NCBI GenBank assembly: GCA_021839365.1
Contig: JAKCBB010000008.1
Span: 1-23,022 of the forward strand
Direction: 5' to 3'
Origin: a bacterium
GTDB taxonomy: Bacteria; Patescibacteriota; Minisyncoccia; UBA6257; Colwellbacteraceae
Length of the DNA stretch: 23,022 nucleotides
The number at the start of each line of letters is the position of its first letter. Position 1 is the first letter of the stretch. The notes under the pieces are model-generated. The model was not told the origin of the DNA, did no database searches, and saw nothing but the letters and a program-made list of their open reading frames with translations. The translations under genes and the position numbers were made by a program. Shown here piece by piece: positions 22,531 through 23,022 of this stretch.

Positions 22531-23022
22531 TCAAGACTTATCTATCAGCACGCGGATTTTATTGTCATCCAAAATAACCTTAACCGTTCCGGACAGATCC
22601 GTACGGTAAACTCGGCCGTATTCCAGCAGCTTATTTACCGTTGAAGCTGCCGGATGACCATAATTATTTTTCCCAACTTCTATAATCGAAAGCAAGGGCT
22701 TCGCTTTGTTCAAGAACTCGGGAACAGAAGAAAAGCGCGATCCGTGATGCGAAACTTTTAGGACGCTAACCGGTCCGGTGAGAAGCCGCGCGACTTTCTT
22801 TTCTAAATCCGGCGGGGCGTCGCTCATAAAAAGAAAACCCGTCCCTTTGTACTTAAGTAGAAAAGTTATCGCTCTTTCGTTCTCATTTTTTAGGTCAGAA
22901 CATGAAGAACCCGGAGAGAGAATTGTCGCTTCGGATTCTCCGTATCGAATCGCGTCTCCGGCTTTCGCTTTATAAACGGGGATATTATGCGCGGCAAGTT
23001 CGTTTTTTATGTTTTGCCATTC
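22531..23022 (-). CDS. ComEC-like metallo-beta-lactamase domain protein, 5' part beyond window
   Basis: The frame is open from the right edge to a stop at 22531, giving the last 163 residues of a larger protein. It reads through YGESEATILSPGSSCSD, then NERAITFLLKYKGTGFLFMSD, LKVSHHGSRFSSVPEFL and IIEVGKNNYGHPAAST. This is the C-terminal metallo-beta-lactamase fold of ComEC/Rec2 proteins: MSDAP stands for the TGDA ligand motif, SHHGS for another metal-site motif, and NxYGHP is typical of ComEC. ComEC forms the DNA uptake channel and this domain may be its nuclease. Membrane parts are not in the window, so a stand-alone hydrolase of the same family cannot be excluded. A start at 22827 would cut the fold in half and is wrong. 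Confidence 0.85.
   Translation of the reverse strand, partial: EWQNIKNELAAHNIPVYKAKAGDAIRYGESEATILSPGSSCSDLKNENERAITFLLKYKGTGFLFMSDAPPDLEKKVARLLTGPVSVLKVSHHGSRFSSVPEFLNKAKPLLSIIEVGKNNYGHPAASTVNKLLEYGRVYRTDLSGTVKVILDDNKIRVLIDKS

Noticed and set aside
22531..22827. A 98-residue gene starting at 22827
   Set aside because: The frame stays open to the window edge and the upstream residues continue the ComEC metallo-beta-lactamase fold, so the Met is internal.

Overview
The window reads as part of a streamlined bacterial genome, most likely a Patescibacteria (candidate phyla radiation) member close to Parcubacteria. This is inferred from gene content and style; no 16S gene is present. Supporting signs are a fused str/S10 ribosomal super-operon with tiny gaps, a shortened L3, a bacterial-type AspRS without its usual GAD insertion, an Ndk with an internal insertion, cysteine-rich secreted proteins with Ig-like repeats, and few Shine-Dalgarno (SD) sequences. 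TGA works as a stop (for example dcd and the VKOR gene), so this is not the code-25 branch.

Layout. (1) 1-9399, minus strand: rpsL-rpsG-fusA-tuf-rpsJ-rplC-rplD-rplW-rplB-rpsS-rplV-rpsC-rplP-rpmC-rpsQ-rplN(partial), with a consensus-like promoter right at the rpsL start codon and a second candidate promoter before tuf. (2) 9449-11515: a membrane site-2 protease gene, divergent rpmB, tRNA-Pro(GGG), and a GC-rich orphan gene with its own promoter, SD and terminator. (3) 11514-12495, minus: a VKOR-type disulfide-forming membrane protein and a TspO-like membrane protein. (4) 12601-16531, minus: a tight cluster LUD protein - xseA (HRDC fusion) - xseB - dcd - single-domain MGMT - AAG glycosylase, i.e. 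DNA repair and nucleotide metabolism. (5) 16565-16739, minus: an unannotated structured RNA with its own promoter and intrinsic terminator. (6) 16782-20389, minus: three exported or membrane proteins: a 698-residue cysteine-rich surface protein, a GC-rich anchored orphan, and a protein with a degenerate M23-like domain. (7) 20483-23022, minus: comEC-like metallo-beta-lactamase domain (partial) - aspS - ndk, closed by a strong terminator.

How the parts relate. Region 1 supplies translation machinery. Region 4 groups single-strand DNA digestion, dUTP precursor supply and two alkylation-repair activities. The VKOR protein could form the disulfides needed by the cysteine-rich proteins of region 6. 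The most interesting points are the structured RNA at 16565-16739, a repeated arrangement in which -10 boxes sit so close to start codons that first genes of transcripts would be leaderless, the HRDC-ExoVII fusion, and two GC-rich orphan genes that break the leaderless pattern. I see no CRISPR array, insertion sequence or replication origin. No gene-free stretch exceeds about 300 bases; the longest, 16532-16781, holds the structured RNA.
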